From Oxalobacter formigenes (GTDB taxonomy: Bacteria > Pseudomonadota > Gammaproteobacteria > Burkholderiales > Burkholderiaceae_D): 64,000 nt of DNA. A program made the translations under genes and the position numbers. Each line of letters begins with the position of its first letter. The first letter of the stretch is position 1. Shown one piece after another: positions 24,513 through 33,456 of this stretch. The notes beneath the pieces are model-generated. The model had not been told where the DNA came from. It saw nothing but the letters and a program-made list of their open reading frames with translations, and ran no database searches. The stretch is from the NCBI RefSeq assembly GCF_002127965.1, contig NZ_CP018787.1, forward strand, positions 1,922,001 to 1,986,000. Direction: 5' to 3'.

Positions 24513-25109
24513 CTAGGGAAGTCGTGTATAAACGCCACGCGTATTGACGATTCCGTTCAAAAACCATTGACAATCTCCCCGTACGGACGAAACCAGCACC
24601 TGTGTTTTACGGATGGAATAATTCCCGACACGAATATCGAATTCCACGGAACGGGCCAAATTTCTCGGTTGGCCGGGATGGCGTTGCCGCCGCGGGTTGT
24701 TCATGCCCGGATTGTCATATACCTTGATATTCCAGTTCAGGCCATAATGCGCAATCAGCTGTTCAGCTTCCTTATTAGTCGGGTTCTTGGGCCAGGTACT
24801 GTTCCAGTTAGGGTCGTCCACGGCATTGGAAAACCGGTTTCGCCAGAAGTCAGCCGTATTATTCGCGCCAAGAGCCTGATCGACCGGTCCCGTGGAAGCC
24901 CCCCTTTGAATCCAGCTCCCATTGACCAGATCCCAGAAAGTAATCGTTTCCCACCAGGAGAATGCCGGGGAATCGACACGACGTGCAAAGAGTCCACCGC
25001 TCACCCGTGCGGGAACAACCAGTTCAAGGGTATGACCGAGAATCGGTCCATTCCGCACATTTGGATGAACGTTCAAAACGGGTTCTCGTATGGTCATGGT
25101 TTGAGGCAT
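24513..25109 (-). CDS. Unknown protein sharing an upstream element with the DUF2589 cluster
   Basis: 198 residues from ATG 25109; CAGGAG at ideal spacing sets the start. The family is not recognised. The composition is rich in Trp, Asn, Arg and Pro (FSWWETITFWDLVNGSWIQR; NNTADFWRNRF; NPGMNNPRRQRHPGQPRN) with a beta-rich close (VEFDIRVGNYSIRKTQVLVS, then SVRGDCQWFLNGIVNTRGVY). There is no signal peptide or transmembrane segment. It is monocistronic by layout, but its upstream region holds the same 22 bases as the region before the small protein at 4328-4573, at nearly the same distance from the start. Confidence 0.6.
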   Translation of the reverse strand: MPQTMTIREPVLNVHPNVRNGPILGHTLELVVPARVSGGLFARRVDSPAFSWWETITFWDLVNGSWIQRGASTGPVDQALGANNTADFWRNRFSNAVDDPNWNSTWPKNPTNKEAEQLIAHYGLNWNIKVYDNPGMNNPRRQRHPGQPRNLARSVEFDIRVGNYSIRKTQVLVSSVRGDCQWFLNGIVNTRGVYTRLP

Positions 25110-25591
25110 ATCGTTCTCCTGAAAGCGGCATTCATTGACTGTTGAACGAAATATAAAATACCTTTTTCGACAATCACATGACACCGATAACGTATTGACT
25201 TCGCAGCATCTTTTCCGTGTTCTCCTTTTGGGAGATTCAAATTATCGTTTGGCTCTTAAAAAGCGACGGAACAGGAAAAGTGGCCTTTTCTTTACTGTTT
25301 TCAGTGCCTGCAGGTAACAACTGAATGAATTGATTTGAAACAAGGCCTCTTTGCCGCCAGTCTTTAAATTGTCTTTACGAGCTTCGAAAAAAACCGTCAC
25401 AAACAGATATGAACGACAGGAAACAAAACCGGAACCGGATTTTTTTCAAGAGGTCTAAAAACTGCTATCCCGACATACTGCCAGCAAAACAGATAACCGA
25501 CTTCACGTCCCTTTTCACGAGAAAGGGAAAAGTGAATACACCCGGACAACGCATAGCTGCTTTTCCGGATAAAAGCAGCCAGGAGAAAAAA
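25110..25591. other. Divergent intergenic region
   Basis: 480 bases between the minus-strand unknown gene and the plus-strand methyltransferase-like gene. It contains the shared element at 25178-25199. A plus-strand open frame extends upstream of 25592 but lacks a ribosome site. Confidence 0.4.
25178..25199 (-). promoter_or_regulatory. 22-bp element shared with 4638-4659
   Basis: Exact copy of the 22 bases at 4638-4659, same orientation relative to its gene, 69 bases before the start at 25109. Sequence flanking the match is unrelated. Confidence 0.55.
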
Positions 25592-26299
25592 ATGACTTAC
25601 CGCTTGAGAAACCTTGCGCCCTGGGGGCGAAACTTCGACGAATACACCCACATGTTCGGATTGTGCGATACCGAACTGAACGGGAAAATCGCCGGATTTG
25701 CGGATGGCCCTGCCAGTTTCAACGCCGAATGTTGCCAGCAGGGCGGACAGGTCGTCTCATTCGACCCGGTTTACCGTTATCCGGTCGAAAAGCTTGAATT
25801 GTGCCTTCAGGAAGCGAAACGCCTGATGTTCGAGGATATCTGCAAGAACACACCACTGGACGGATCGATCGCGGCCAGAAACATCGACGAACTCGAAAAA
25901 CATCATATGGAGGCTACCCGGAGTTTCCTGGACGATTATGAAAAGGGAAAAACCGAAGGGCGCTACATCGACCATGAATTGCCATTCAAAATCCCTTTTC
26001 CGGACGATTCATTCGATCTGGGGCTCTCGTCGCATTTTCTGATGCTGTATCCCGGACTGGGCATCAACTTCCATTTGCAGGCGCTGGAAGAAATGCTCCG
26101 TATCTGTCAGGAAATCCGCGTGTTTCCGACCGTGGACAAAACCGGAAAACCATGCGGACTGACCGACAGGCTGATCGGTCACTTTTGTGAGGATTACAAG
26201 GTCACCCTGAAAAAAACGGCATGCCATTACATGAACGGAGCCCATGAAATGCTCGTCATTGGCAGAAAAGACGTGGACACTTCCCCCGTTTTGCACTGA
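25592..26299 (+). CDS. SAM-dependent methyltransferase-like protein
   Basis: 235 residues from ATG 25592 (CCAGGAGAAAAAA upstream). The visible landmarks fit a class I methyltransferase fold: KIAGFADGPASFNAECCQQG (glycine-rich loop position), VVSFDPVYRY (acidic residue ending strand 2) and IPFPDDSFDLGLSSHFLMLY (motif IV-like). The glycine loop is irregular (ADGPAS instead of GxGxG), a form seen in some uncharacterised relatives. Substrate unknown. It is followed on the opposite strand by the PAAR and spike genes, so it is not co-transcribed with them. Confidence 0.65.
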   Translation: MTYRLRNLAPWGRNFDEYTHMFGLCDTELNGKIAGFADGPASFNAECCQQGGQVVSFDPVYRYPVEKLELCLQEAKRLMFEDICKNTPLDGSIAARNIDELEKHHMEATRSFLDDYEKGKTEGRYIDHELPFKIPFPDDSFDLGLSSHFLMLYPGLGINFHLQALEEMLRICQEIRVFPTVDKTGKPCGLTDRLIGHFCEDYKVTLKKTACHYMNGAHEMLVIGRKDVDTSPVLH

Positions 26300-26420
26300 C
26301 TGTTTTTCCATGCCCGTTTACTTGTGACGCCACCGCCAATCGGACAGACAGTCGTCCCGATTGGCATGGCACGGCTCTTTCCAAACACGGCATCGGAAAA
26401 AACGAACGCAATCAAACCGG

Positions 26421-26720
26421 CTATCCGCCGATCACTACCGTGGGACATCCCGCCACAATCGTGCCGCCATGCGCCGTCGTATCGCCCATCCGGGCGGCAG
26501 GCTTGCCTCCGATAAGCACCGTTGACGAACCCGTTATGATAAGGTCGAAAGGCCCGACACAAACTGCCATATCGCCCACTCGCGCCGCAGGCATCCCACC
26601 GATCAACACCGTCGGGCATCCCGGCGGAAGAACCGGGCCTCCAACATGCGGGATGGGCGGCAATCCCGGCGTTTGCATGGGACAGGTATGCATATCTCCG
26701 ACTCTGGCAGCGGGTTGCAT
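26421..26720 (-). CDS. PAAR-domain spike-tip protein
   Basis: 99 residues that are entirely PAAR: MQPAARVGDMHTCPMQTPGL, then CPTVLIGGMPAARVGDMAVC, STVLIGGKPAARMGDTTAHG and CPTVVIGG. PAAR proteins form the metal-stabilised point of VgrG-type spikes in type VI secretion systems and related contractile injection machines. There is no extra toxin or targeting domain. Encoded 36 bases after a beta-spike gene on the same strand. No sheath, tube or baseplate genes are in the window, so it is an orphan unit here. Confidence 0.9.
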   Translation of the reverse strand: MQPAARVGDMHTCPMQTPGLPPIPHVGGPVLPPGCPTVLIGGMPAARVGDMAVCVGPFDLIITGSSTVLIGGKPAARMGDTTAHGGTIVAGCPTVVIGG

Positions 26721-26756
26721 GAGTTTTCTCCTCCATAAAAACGAAAAAACGGTAAA

Positions 26757-27221
26757 TCAGTTAATCTTGACCAGGCCGCCATGAATATCCAGCATTCCAT
26801 CGCTGACGATCTCCCCTTTTGCCTTGGCCCTGACAGACACGTTCACCGCGCTCTGCGACATTGAATTTTGCGCTTTCATGTCGACATTCATGGCGGAAAT
26901 GGACATGTTTTTTGATGTTTTCAGATTCAGCGTTCCTGCCTCGATCGTCAGATTGCCCGTCACCCGCAAGGTGTAATCCCCGTTGACCTGAATCACCACA
27001 TTACCGGCGTGTTCGCATTCTTCACCGCCCGTTCTGACATGACGCTGTCCTCTCACCTCAAGTACATCGTCTCCGGGTTTCACCGGCAACAACCCATCCC
27101 GTTCCAGAATCAGTTTTCCATCCTCTCCATCGGAAATGACGACCGTGCGTGCATTGACTTCACATACGAGCGTTTTATTCGCCTTCAGGCAAATCCGGTC
27201 TTCCTTTTCTTCAATCGGCAT
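26757..27221 (-). CDS. VgrG/gp5-like beta-spike protein (C-terminal part only)
   Basis: 154 residues. The second half is a regular beta-repeat (VVIQVNGDYTLRVTGNLTIE, AGTLNLKTSKNMSISAMNVD, MKAQNSMSQSAVNVSVRAKA) ending in HGGLVKIN, as in the needle of VgrG or phage gp5 and DUF2345-like segments. The globular gp27/gp5 OB domains of full VgrG are absent. With the PAAR protein directly downstream it could form a detachable tip, or replace the C-terminal needle of a VgrG made elsewhere. GGGAGAG precedes ATG 27221. Confidence 0.65.
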   Translation of the reverse strand: MPIEEKEDRICLKANKTLVCEVNARTVVISDGEDGKLILERDGLLPVKPGDDVLEVRGQRHVRTGGEECEHAGNVVIQVNGDYTLRVTGNLTIEAGTLNLKTSKNMSISAMNVDMKAQNSMSQSAVNVSVRAKAKGEIVSDGMLDIHGGLVKIN

Positions 27222-27347
27222 TATTCTCTCCCGTCATATTGAAAGATCAGCTTGTCTTCAGACTGTAACATGCCATTTTCCGGAAACGGTATTTTTTATG
27301 GCCGCAAAACCTGAAAAATCCCGTTCCCATCCATATTCACAAGAATT

Positions 27348-27379
27348 AAAAAACGGAGGATACCGTTTGACCGGTATCC
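27348..27379 (-). terminator. Terminator of adhesin 1
   Basis: Stem GGATACCG / CGGTATCC at 27358-27379 followed on the minus strand by CCTCCG and six T, 24 bases after the stop. Confidence 0.7.
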
Positions 27380-27402
27380 CCGCATCCTTCTGCCAGAAAT
27401 CG

Positions 27403-30400
27403 CTAGATCTTGATTTCGTTGTTCTGAACCAGTTGATTCAGCAATTCCTGGGCATGATTGGCCGAGTTATCACCCAGATGAACGCCATTCATGGTGATCG
27501 TCGCCACATTGTGGAAATCCGCGCCACCTTCGTGACCGTTCACATCGATAGACAGTTTCACCGTGACCGATCCGTCATCATTCTGTTTGATATCTTCGAA
27601 CTGGAGATATCCTCCGCTGATCAGGTCAGATGCGCCACCGGAGAGCTTGTCCGCTCCGGTCAACAGATCCTTCAGATCCAGAATGTCGGCATTGCCGTCT
27701 TTCGCCACATCACCGACATGGAAATCCGTAATGGAATCGCCATGCGTTTTTCCTTCCAGATCGCCGGCATTGTACTTGAAGGTATCATTGCCGCTGCCCC
27801 CCGTCAGGATATTGTCGCCGTGTCCGCCAATCAGGGTATCGTTACCCGAGCCGCCGAAGAGGATATCGTTGCCGTCACCGCCGACAAGCGTGTCATGTCC
27901 GGCACCCCCGATCAGGACATCATCCCCGCTTCCGCCATAAAGAAGGTCTCCGCCATTTCCGTGACCGCTTCCTTCGAGATGGCCTTCAGCCCAGTTGGCA
28001 AAGTCATTCAAATCATGTGCATTCATGTTATGGAGAGCATCTCCCAGCACTCCGATATTCTGGCCAAGCTCGTGTCCGGCCGAAAAATCGAGATGATCCA
28101 TACTAGCCACACCATGATCACCCAGATAATTCGCAATATCCGTCAGGGAATCATGCGAACCGTCAGCGATCAGGATATCGTTGCCGCCCTGCCCGTAAAG
28201 GATATCGTTGCCTGCTCCACCGATCAGCGCATCGGCCATGCCATTATCAACCGGCCCGAAAGCACTGTCCGGCCTGTCAAACAGATCAGAATGTTCCTTG
28301 ATGTATTTGAACAGATCGGCGTTTGTCAGGTTCTTGACATCGACATTCAACAAACCGGCCACCTGAGCCTTCAGGCTTTCCAGATCGGCGTCACCGAATA
28401 TGATATCGTCCCCGGCACCACCAGCAATCAGGTCGGAACCCGGTGCATACGTCACCGGTTTTGGAATCACCGAACCGATATCCAGCGATGAGTTGATGTC
28501 ATCAGTTGACCCAACCTGCGTCACATTACCCTGACCAAACAGGTTGTCCATACCGGAAGACAGCGAAGCCATCAAAAAGGCGGTATAACCATCATAATTC
28601 CCCCTGTCCGGCAGTTCCATTGGACTTCCCGGCTCCTCTGGGATCTTTCCGCCACAAGTCAAAAAGGTATCTTTGATGAAATCACTGATCATCTGGTCAT
28701 CGTAAAGCCGCTTCCCGCTTTCATCTACAATACCTTTAAGCGCGTTGGTTATCTTGTTGGCAGACTCATTAGGAGAATCAGGATCATATCCCCTCAAACC
28801 GCTAAACAATGATATCAGCTCCTGTGCAAACGGCTGCTTGCTGGGATCCAGCGGATATTTATTCCCGAGCTCTTCCAGAATATCCTTATACTGCTTCTGA
28901 TAAGAGTTGATGATCGCTATCGCTTCAACGTCAACGCCACTTCCAAGAATCTTGTCGACATAATCTTGTGCCTTTCCCGTGTTCAATATTTCGGTACCGT
29001 TGGCATCAGTAACGAAAATCACCTTGTTATAAATGCCATCGCCTTTTGCCTGGGAATCAGCCCATTCAGAAGCATTTCCAAGAGGTAATTCGAAGTTTGT
29101 ATCTCCATGCTTGAAGTCATCAAGCATTTTGTAAATATCATCTGCAGTTTTTCCGGCCCAGTCACTGACCGACAAATTGTATTCTTTAGGAGTATCCCCT
29201 CCCCCAGAAAAAATCGACAAGGTTACATTGACCGTAGTATGCGGATCGGCATCTGCAACATTCATTTGTTCGAATAGCTTGTCCAGCGCATCAGCGACGA
29301 CTTTAAGCCTCGACACATCACTACCCGGATCCATACCGTCCTTCATGGAAGCGGATACATCCACAACAAGATAAATGTTGTTGACAACATCCTGTACCGC
29401 CCCAACCGTCGTGTTACCGGCGAAATCCCCGACCAGTACGTCATTGACGTCATGACCGTTTTTGTCGCCCTGGACAACGTTGTTCGTGCTATCCCTGATC
29501 TCGTCTTCCGTCGCTCCCGCCGGCTGGGATGGGCCGCCTGAATCGGCCACCCCGATATGGATATGTCCGGTGCTCTTGTCCCCGTCCCCATCGGTAATCG
29601 TGACTTCGATTGGAGGCAGGTTATTCGACAAGCCATTGTCCGGCGTATAGGTGAAATCGCCCGTGTCCGGATCAAGGCTGACCTTTCCGTCAGGCAGATT
29701 GAACTGCAAGTTTCCGCCATCGACAGCGCCACCCTGACCGCCTTCGAATGTCCATTCATGAGTCGTACCATTATAGGTGGCCGTTACGTCACCAACAGTG
29801 ATACTCTGACCGCCACTGGAATCCGCTCCGAAACCCAGATCGTCAATCGTTCCCGAAACCGAATGATCGCCGACACTACCAGACACCGTTGTGTCTGGCG
29901 CAATGGTCGGGATATCATCCTTGACGTCGACCTTGATTTCCACTTCAAAAACATTTCCCTTATCGTCCTTCACTTCAACGCGAATTTTGTCAGCATCCTC
30001 TGCCATGTTCGCACCCTGACCGTCCTTTTGGTCAAATGCGCCGTTTAATGTGTACGTCCAGCCGCCTTCTCCATTGGATGCCACGGTACCGTGTTCACCT
30101 TGTGTAATCACCCTGGTAATGGTGAAGCCATCCACCACGACCAATGCACTTTCACTGTGATCGGCAGAACTGGTCAAACCATGCTCGTTCACTGACAGAT
30201 GCTGGTCAACCGTAATTTCGTTCGTTGCGCCATGAACATTGACAATAATGTCGCTCTGGTCATAAGCGCCATGTTCGTCAGTAACCCGGACAGTAAATCC
30301 CAGTTTCTTTACATCATCAGGCCCCAGTATTTTGACATCATTGCTGTCATTATCGATCGTGAAGGTATATGTGCCATCCGGGTTGATTTTCAAGGTACCG

Positions 30401-32934
30401 TATTCGGTCGTTATCGTATCGGTTTCCTTGCCGTTTTCATTGACCAGTGAATATTTCAGGCTGGCGCCACGATCCGCGTCATCCCCTTTGACCTTGCCAC
30501 TGTCAGTTGGTGTATCGGAATTGACTCCCTTTTCATAAACGTCCAGAACATTGTCGCTGGTCACTTCGTTATTACCATCCACAAACGACAGTTTCGGCGC
30601 ATCATTGGCACCTTCGACCGTCACGCCGATCATGTGATTGCCCTGCGCGCCGTGGCCATCTGTCGCCGTCACAGTGAAACTGAACTGGAATTTTTCACCC
30701 TGGGCAAGATGTTGTGCCTTGTCCGTATCCAGAGTGAACGTATAGTCGCCCGTAACGGTATTCAACCTTAATTCACCGTAATTCGTTTTCAGAATCTGGA
30801 TATCCGGATTGTCGGAATCCATTTGCTGGCCAATGACCTTCACGGTTTCCTGCGTCCCCGCAACGGCACTCCCGCTGACATTGACATGCACTTCACCATT
30901 GGCGTCGATACCTTTCAAGGTCGCGCTAAGAGTCACGTCTCCTTCGTTATCCACATCCGAGAAAGGAACCTTGCCAGTGGCAGTCAAGCGGTCATGCTGG
31001 GTCAGGACACCACCGTTGTCCTTGCCGTCACCGGTCGTTTCATTGTTGCCATTGTAAACGCCGTCTTCCTTGACATGAATGGTTGAATACCTGACGACAG
31101 GTGCATCGTTCGTGCCTTCAATATGAACGCCGATCGGTACATCAAGCTTGCCGCCGTGACCGTCACTGATCGAGACGTTGAAATTCATATCGATGAAATT
31201 GACGTCACTTTCCGGATTGTCCGGATCGTACTGGGACAGGCCGTTGACAGCCCCGTCATTCAGGTCGAAATGATACGTATAGGTTACTGTACCATCTTCA
31301 TTGTTGCCCGGAGTCACCGTCAGCGTACCGTACTCGGTCACCAGCGTCATGACACCCGTATCGGAATTGGTGACCACTTCCGATACCGGATTTCCGGCTG
31401 CATCGACAATCGACGCCGTCAGTTTGTCTCCGGCATCGACATCCCTGACGGTAAACGATTTTTCATCCGTCAGGATACCCGGTACTTTAGACTGGTTTAT
31501 CCCGTCGGCATGCGTACCGTCCGTTGCAGGGTCCCCTTTGGAAGCCTGCCCGGATTCCTTCAGGTTCAAATCCGGCGCCGTATCGCCCCCCGGAGTCGGC
31601 ACCAGAACCGGCGCATCATTCGTTCCCGTGATGACGACCGTGATGGTTTCGGTACTGGTGGAACCATGGGCGTCTGTCGTCGTGACTTCGAATGTTTCCG
31701 TCTGCGTTTGTTTGTCGCCGAGTTTCTGCACGGCGTCGCTATCGTTATTCAGCTCATAGGAATAGGACCCGTCCGGATTCAGGGTCAGTTTGCCGTAATC
31801 TGTTTCAAACGACGCGGCACTGTTACCACTTTCCGCTCCGATGACGCCATCTGTTGCCGTACCGGTCGTACCGTCTTTTCCCGCGACGGACAGGGTTTGA
31901 TGACCGCCGTCAGCATCGTCATCTTTCACGTTCCATTTACCGGCCACTGACCCACTGACGTCTTCAGTGACGCCATTGCCGTTTTCGCCCCAGTTCATCG
32001 ACAATTCAGGCAAATCGTTCGTGCCGTTGACAGTCACGGTAATATCCTGCGAAACCATGCCGCCACGGCCGTCCGAGACCATGATGGTGAACGTTTCGGT
32101 AATGGAATCACCCTGTGAAAGCCCCTGCGCCAGACCGTCTTTCAATTCATAAACATAATTCCCGTTTTCATCGATAGTCAGGGTTCCGTACTTTCCTTCC
32201 GCGCTGCCTGCACCGTTTCCTTCCGAACCTGCGGACTTGACGCTATACGAGAGCGGATCGCCATTCGGATCGGTCGCGACAATTTTTCCGGTATCCACCA
32301 GCTTGCCCGCGTATTCTGCATTCGGGCCGCTGCCGGGAATGGACGCATCATCTCCCTTGACGCCTGATTCTCTAACTCCCAAAGACACAGTGGACGCGTC
32401 CAGATCGATAACCGGCAAACCGATGACCTCTTCATTATCCGGCGTCAGCAAAAAGCGGTCGCCACCCGTATATTCCCGATTTTCCGTGCCGGGATTCGCA
32501 AAGGTATTCGTTGCAAATCCGGGAGTGACGTCGCCCCGTGCGGCATCCTGATTGACCACGACGAAAGTATGGCCGCCCTGTCCCGTATCACCGGCCAGTC
32601 CGGCATCAGCTCCGGCAGCAGTCGCTTCGGCGATCTGCGTCGGGTCCATACCTGCTGCGATCATGGCCTGGATGTCGGCAACGCTCTGTCCTTCAGCTAC
32701 CTGTGCCTTTGCACCAGTCGGGTCGATCACGGCTTCGCTCAATATCAGCGTGTCATGACTGCCGACTGTCGCAAAATTGCCGTTATTAAACACAATGTGA
32801 ACGGTTCCGCCTGCCGAAGCCTGAACGTTGTCGTTCAACTCGACAGCATCCCCTACCCGCAATTCACGGACACTGCCTTTCGCGTCAGTTACCGTTACCT
32901 TGCCGATCAAGCCTCTTACTATACCGATTGCCAT
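27403..32934 (-). CDS. Giant LapA-like RTX adhesin 1, with von Willebrand A domain
   Basis: 1843 residues. The N-terminal retention module (1-150) begins MAIGIVRGLIGKVTVTDAKG and contains TAAG at 105-108, the dialanine site cut by LapG-type periplasmic proteases to release LapA-type adhesins. About five VCBS/cadherin-like repeats follow, marked by GTNDAP blocks. Near residues 1185-1500 there is a vWA-type domain (NIYLVVDVSASMKDGMDPGS with MIDAS DxSxS). Then come RTX nonapeptides (GGAGNDILYGQGGND and GGDGNDILFGGSGND) and a type I secretion C-terminus. It should be exported by a LapBCE-type ABC system and held in the outer membrane by the retention module. None of LapB, C, D, E or G is in the window. 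AGGTGA precedes the start. It shares its N- and C-termini with the next two genes. Confidence 0.92.
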   Translation of the reverse strand: MAIGIVRGLIGKVTVTDAKGSVRELRVGDAVELNDNVQASAGGTVHIVFNNGNFATVGSHDTLILSEAVIDPTGAKAQVAEGQSVADIQAMIAAGMDPTQIAEATAAGADAGLAGDTGQGGHTFVVVNQDAARGDVTPGFATNTFANPGTENREYTGGDRFLLTPDNEEVIGLPVIDLDASTVSLGVRESGVKGDDASIPGSGPNAEYAGKLVDTGKIVATDPNGDPLSYSVKSAGSEGNGAGSAEGKYGTLTIDENGNYVYELKDGLAQGLSQGDSITETFTIMVSDGRGGMVSQDITVTVNGTNDLPELSMNWGENGNGVTEDVSGSVAGKWNVKDDDADGGHQTLSVAGKDGTTGTATDGVIGAESGNSAASFETDYGKLTLNPDGSYSYELNNDSDAVQKLGDKQTQTETFEVTTTDAHGSTSTETITVVITGTNDAPVLVPTPGGDTAPDLNLKESGQASKGDPATDGTHADGINQSKVPGILTDEKSFTVRDVDAGDKLTASIVDAAGNPVSEVVTNSDTGVMTLVTEYGTLTVTPGNNEDGTVTYTYHFDLNDGAVNGLSQYDPDNPESDVNFIDMNFNVSISDGHGGKLDVPIGVHIEGTNDAPVVRYSTIHVKEDGVYNGNNETTGDGKDNGGVLTQHDRLTATGKVPFSDVDNEGDVTLSATLKGIDANGEVHVNVSGSAVAGTQETVKVIGQQMDSDNPDIQILKTNYGELRLNTVTGDYTFTLDTDKAQHLAQGEKFQFSFTVTATDGHGAQGNHMIGVTVEGANDAPKLSFVDGNNEVTSDNVLDVYEKGVNSDTPTDSGKVKGDDADRGASLKYSLVNENGKETDTITTEYGTLKINPDGTYTFTIDNDSNDVKILGPDDVKKLGFTVRVTDEHGAYDQSDIIVNVHGATNEITVDQHLSVNEHGLTSSADHSESALVVVDGFTITRVITQGEHGTVASNGEGGWTYTLNGAFDQKDGQGANMAEDADKIRVEVKDDKGNVFEVEIKVDVKDDIPTIAPDTTVSGSVGDHSVSGTIDDLGFGADSSGGQSITVGDVTATYNGTTHEWTFEGGQGGAVDGGNLQFNLPDGKVSLDPDTGDFTYTPDNGLSNNLPPIEVTITDGDGDKSTGHIHIGVADSGGPSQPAGATEDEIRDSTNNVVQGDKNGHDVNDVLVGDFAGNTTVGAVQDVVNNIYLVVDVSASMKDGMDPGSDVSRLKVVADALDKLFEQMNVADADPHTTVNVTLSIFSGGGDTPKEYNLSVSDWAGKTADDIYKMLDDFKHGDTNFELPLGNASEWADSQAKGDGIYNKVIFVTDANGTEILNTGKAQDYVDKILGSGVDVEAIAIINSYQKQYKDILEELGNKYPLDPSKQPFAQELISLFSGLRGYDPDSPNESANKITNALKGIVDESGKRLYDDQMISDFIKDTFLTCGGKIPEEPGSPMELPDRGNYDGYTAFLMASLSSGMDNLFGQGNVTQVGSTDDINSSLDIGSVIPKPVTYAPGSDLIAGGAGDDIIFGDADLESLKAQVAGLLNVDVKNLTNADLFKYIKEHSDLFDRPDSAFGPVDNGMADALIGGAGNDILYGQGGNDILIADGSHDSLTDIANYLGDHGVASMDHLDFSAGHELGQNIGVLGDALHNMNAHDLNDFANWAEGHLEGSGHGNGGDLLYGGSGDDVLIGGAGHDTLVGGDGNDILFGGSGNDTLIGGHGDNILTGGSGNDTFKYNAGDLEGKTHGDSITDFHVGDVAKDGNADILDLKDLLTGADKLSGGASDLISGGYLQFEDIKQNDDGSVTVKLSIDVNGHEGGADFHNVATITMNGVHLGDNSANHAQELLNQLVQNNEIKI

Positions 32935-33073
32935 GATGTCACCTCGTCAGATCCGTTTTTCCGGCCTTTTTTCCTGCCGCCGGAAGAACCGTTTATTTTC
33001 AGAAAACCGCGCAAAAACTGTCCAGATTCCCACTTATGTTTCCAATAATAAACTTTCTTTAAAGCAATCGAAT

Positions 33074-33090
33074 ATTGTCCTTTAGTACTA
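33074..33090 (-). promoter_or_regulatory. Shared 17-bp adhesin element, copy 1
   Basis: In gene direction TAGTACTAAAGGACAAT, 140 bases before the adhesin 1 start. Copies at 40003-40019 and 48885-48901 share TAGTAC and GGACAAT exactly. Confidence 0.6.
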
Positions 33091-33216
33091 TTTTTGTTTA
33101 AAAATTTTTATGCCATAATAAACATTGCGTTTAAATATGATCATTGCTTGAAAATGGTTCCACAGTGTTGGTTCAGGCTATTTTTTCAGGTGTTGGGGCA
33201 GAAAACAGGCTGGAAA

Positions 33217-33240
33217 CCGGAAAGGATTTCCGGCTTTTTT
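33217..33240 (+). terminator. Plus-strand terminator without an upstream gene
   Basis: Stem CCGGAAA / TTTCCGG with loop GGA, then C and seven T. No plus-strand gene reads into it, so it may end a small RNA beginning in 33100-33180. Confidence 0.55.
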
Positions 33241-33407
33241 TATGGAAAATCCGAGAGATGTGGTTTTTATTATCCAAAACCAGTGAAACACATCAAAAAC
33301 ACCATGTCTTGTGAAGGGATATGCCTGCAAACGCGTATTATTTTTGTTGTTTCCTGACAATAAACCTGCAAGCATTCAGGAAAAAGACACCGCAATGACA
33401 GGCATAA

Positions 33408-33436
33408 AAAAAGACATTCTTTATGAATGCCTTTTT
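33408..33436 (-). terminator. Terminator of adhesin 2
   Basis: Stem AAAAAGACATTC / GAATGCCTTTTT (one mismatch), loop TTTAT, 21 bases after the stop at 33457; T-run on the minus strand. Confidence 0.75.
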
Positions 33437-33456
33437 TAACGGAACTGACAAACGCC

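Larger units (their letters stand above)
32935..33456. other. Intergenic region before adhesin 1
   Basis: 522 bases containing the shared adhesin element (33074-33090), a plus-strand terminator (33217-33240) without a gene, and the terminator of adhesin 2 (33408-33436). No supported coding frame. Confidence 0.5.

Noticed and set aside
27136-28491. 451-codon plus-strand frame, and similar long plus frames across 27-49 kb
   Set aside because: Mirror frames of the repetitive adhesin genes; they repeat with the VCBS units and lack ribosome sites.
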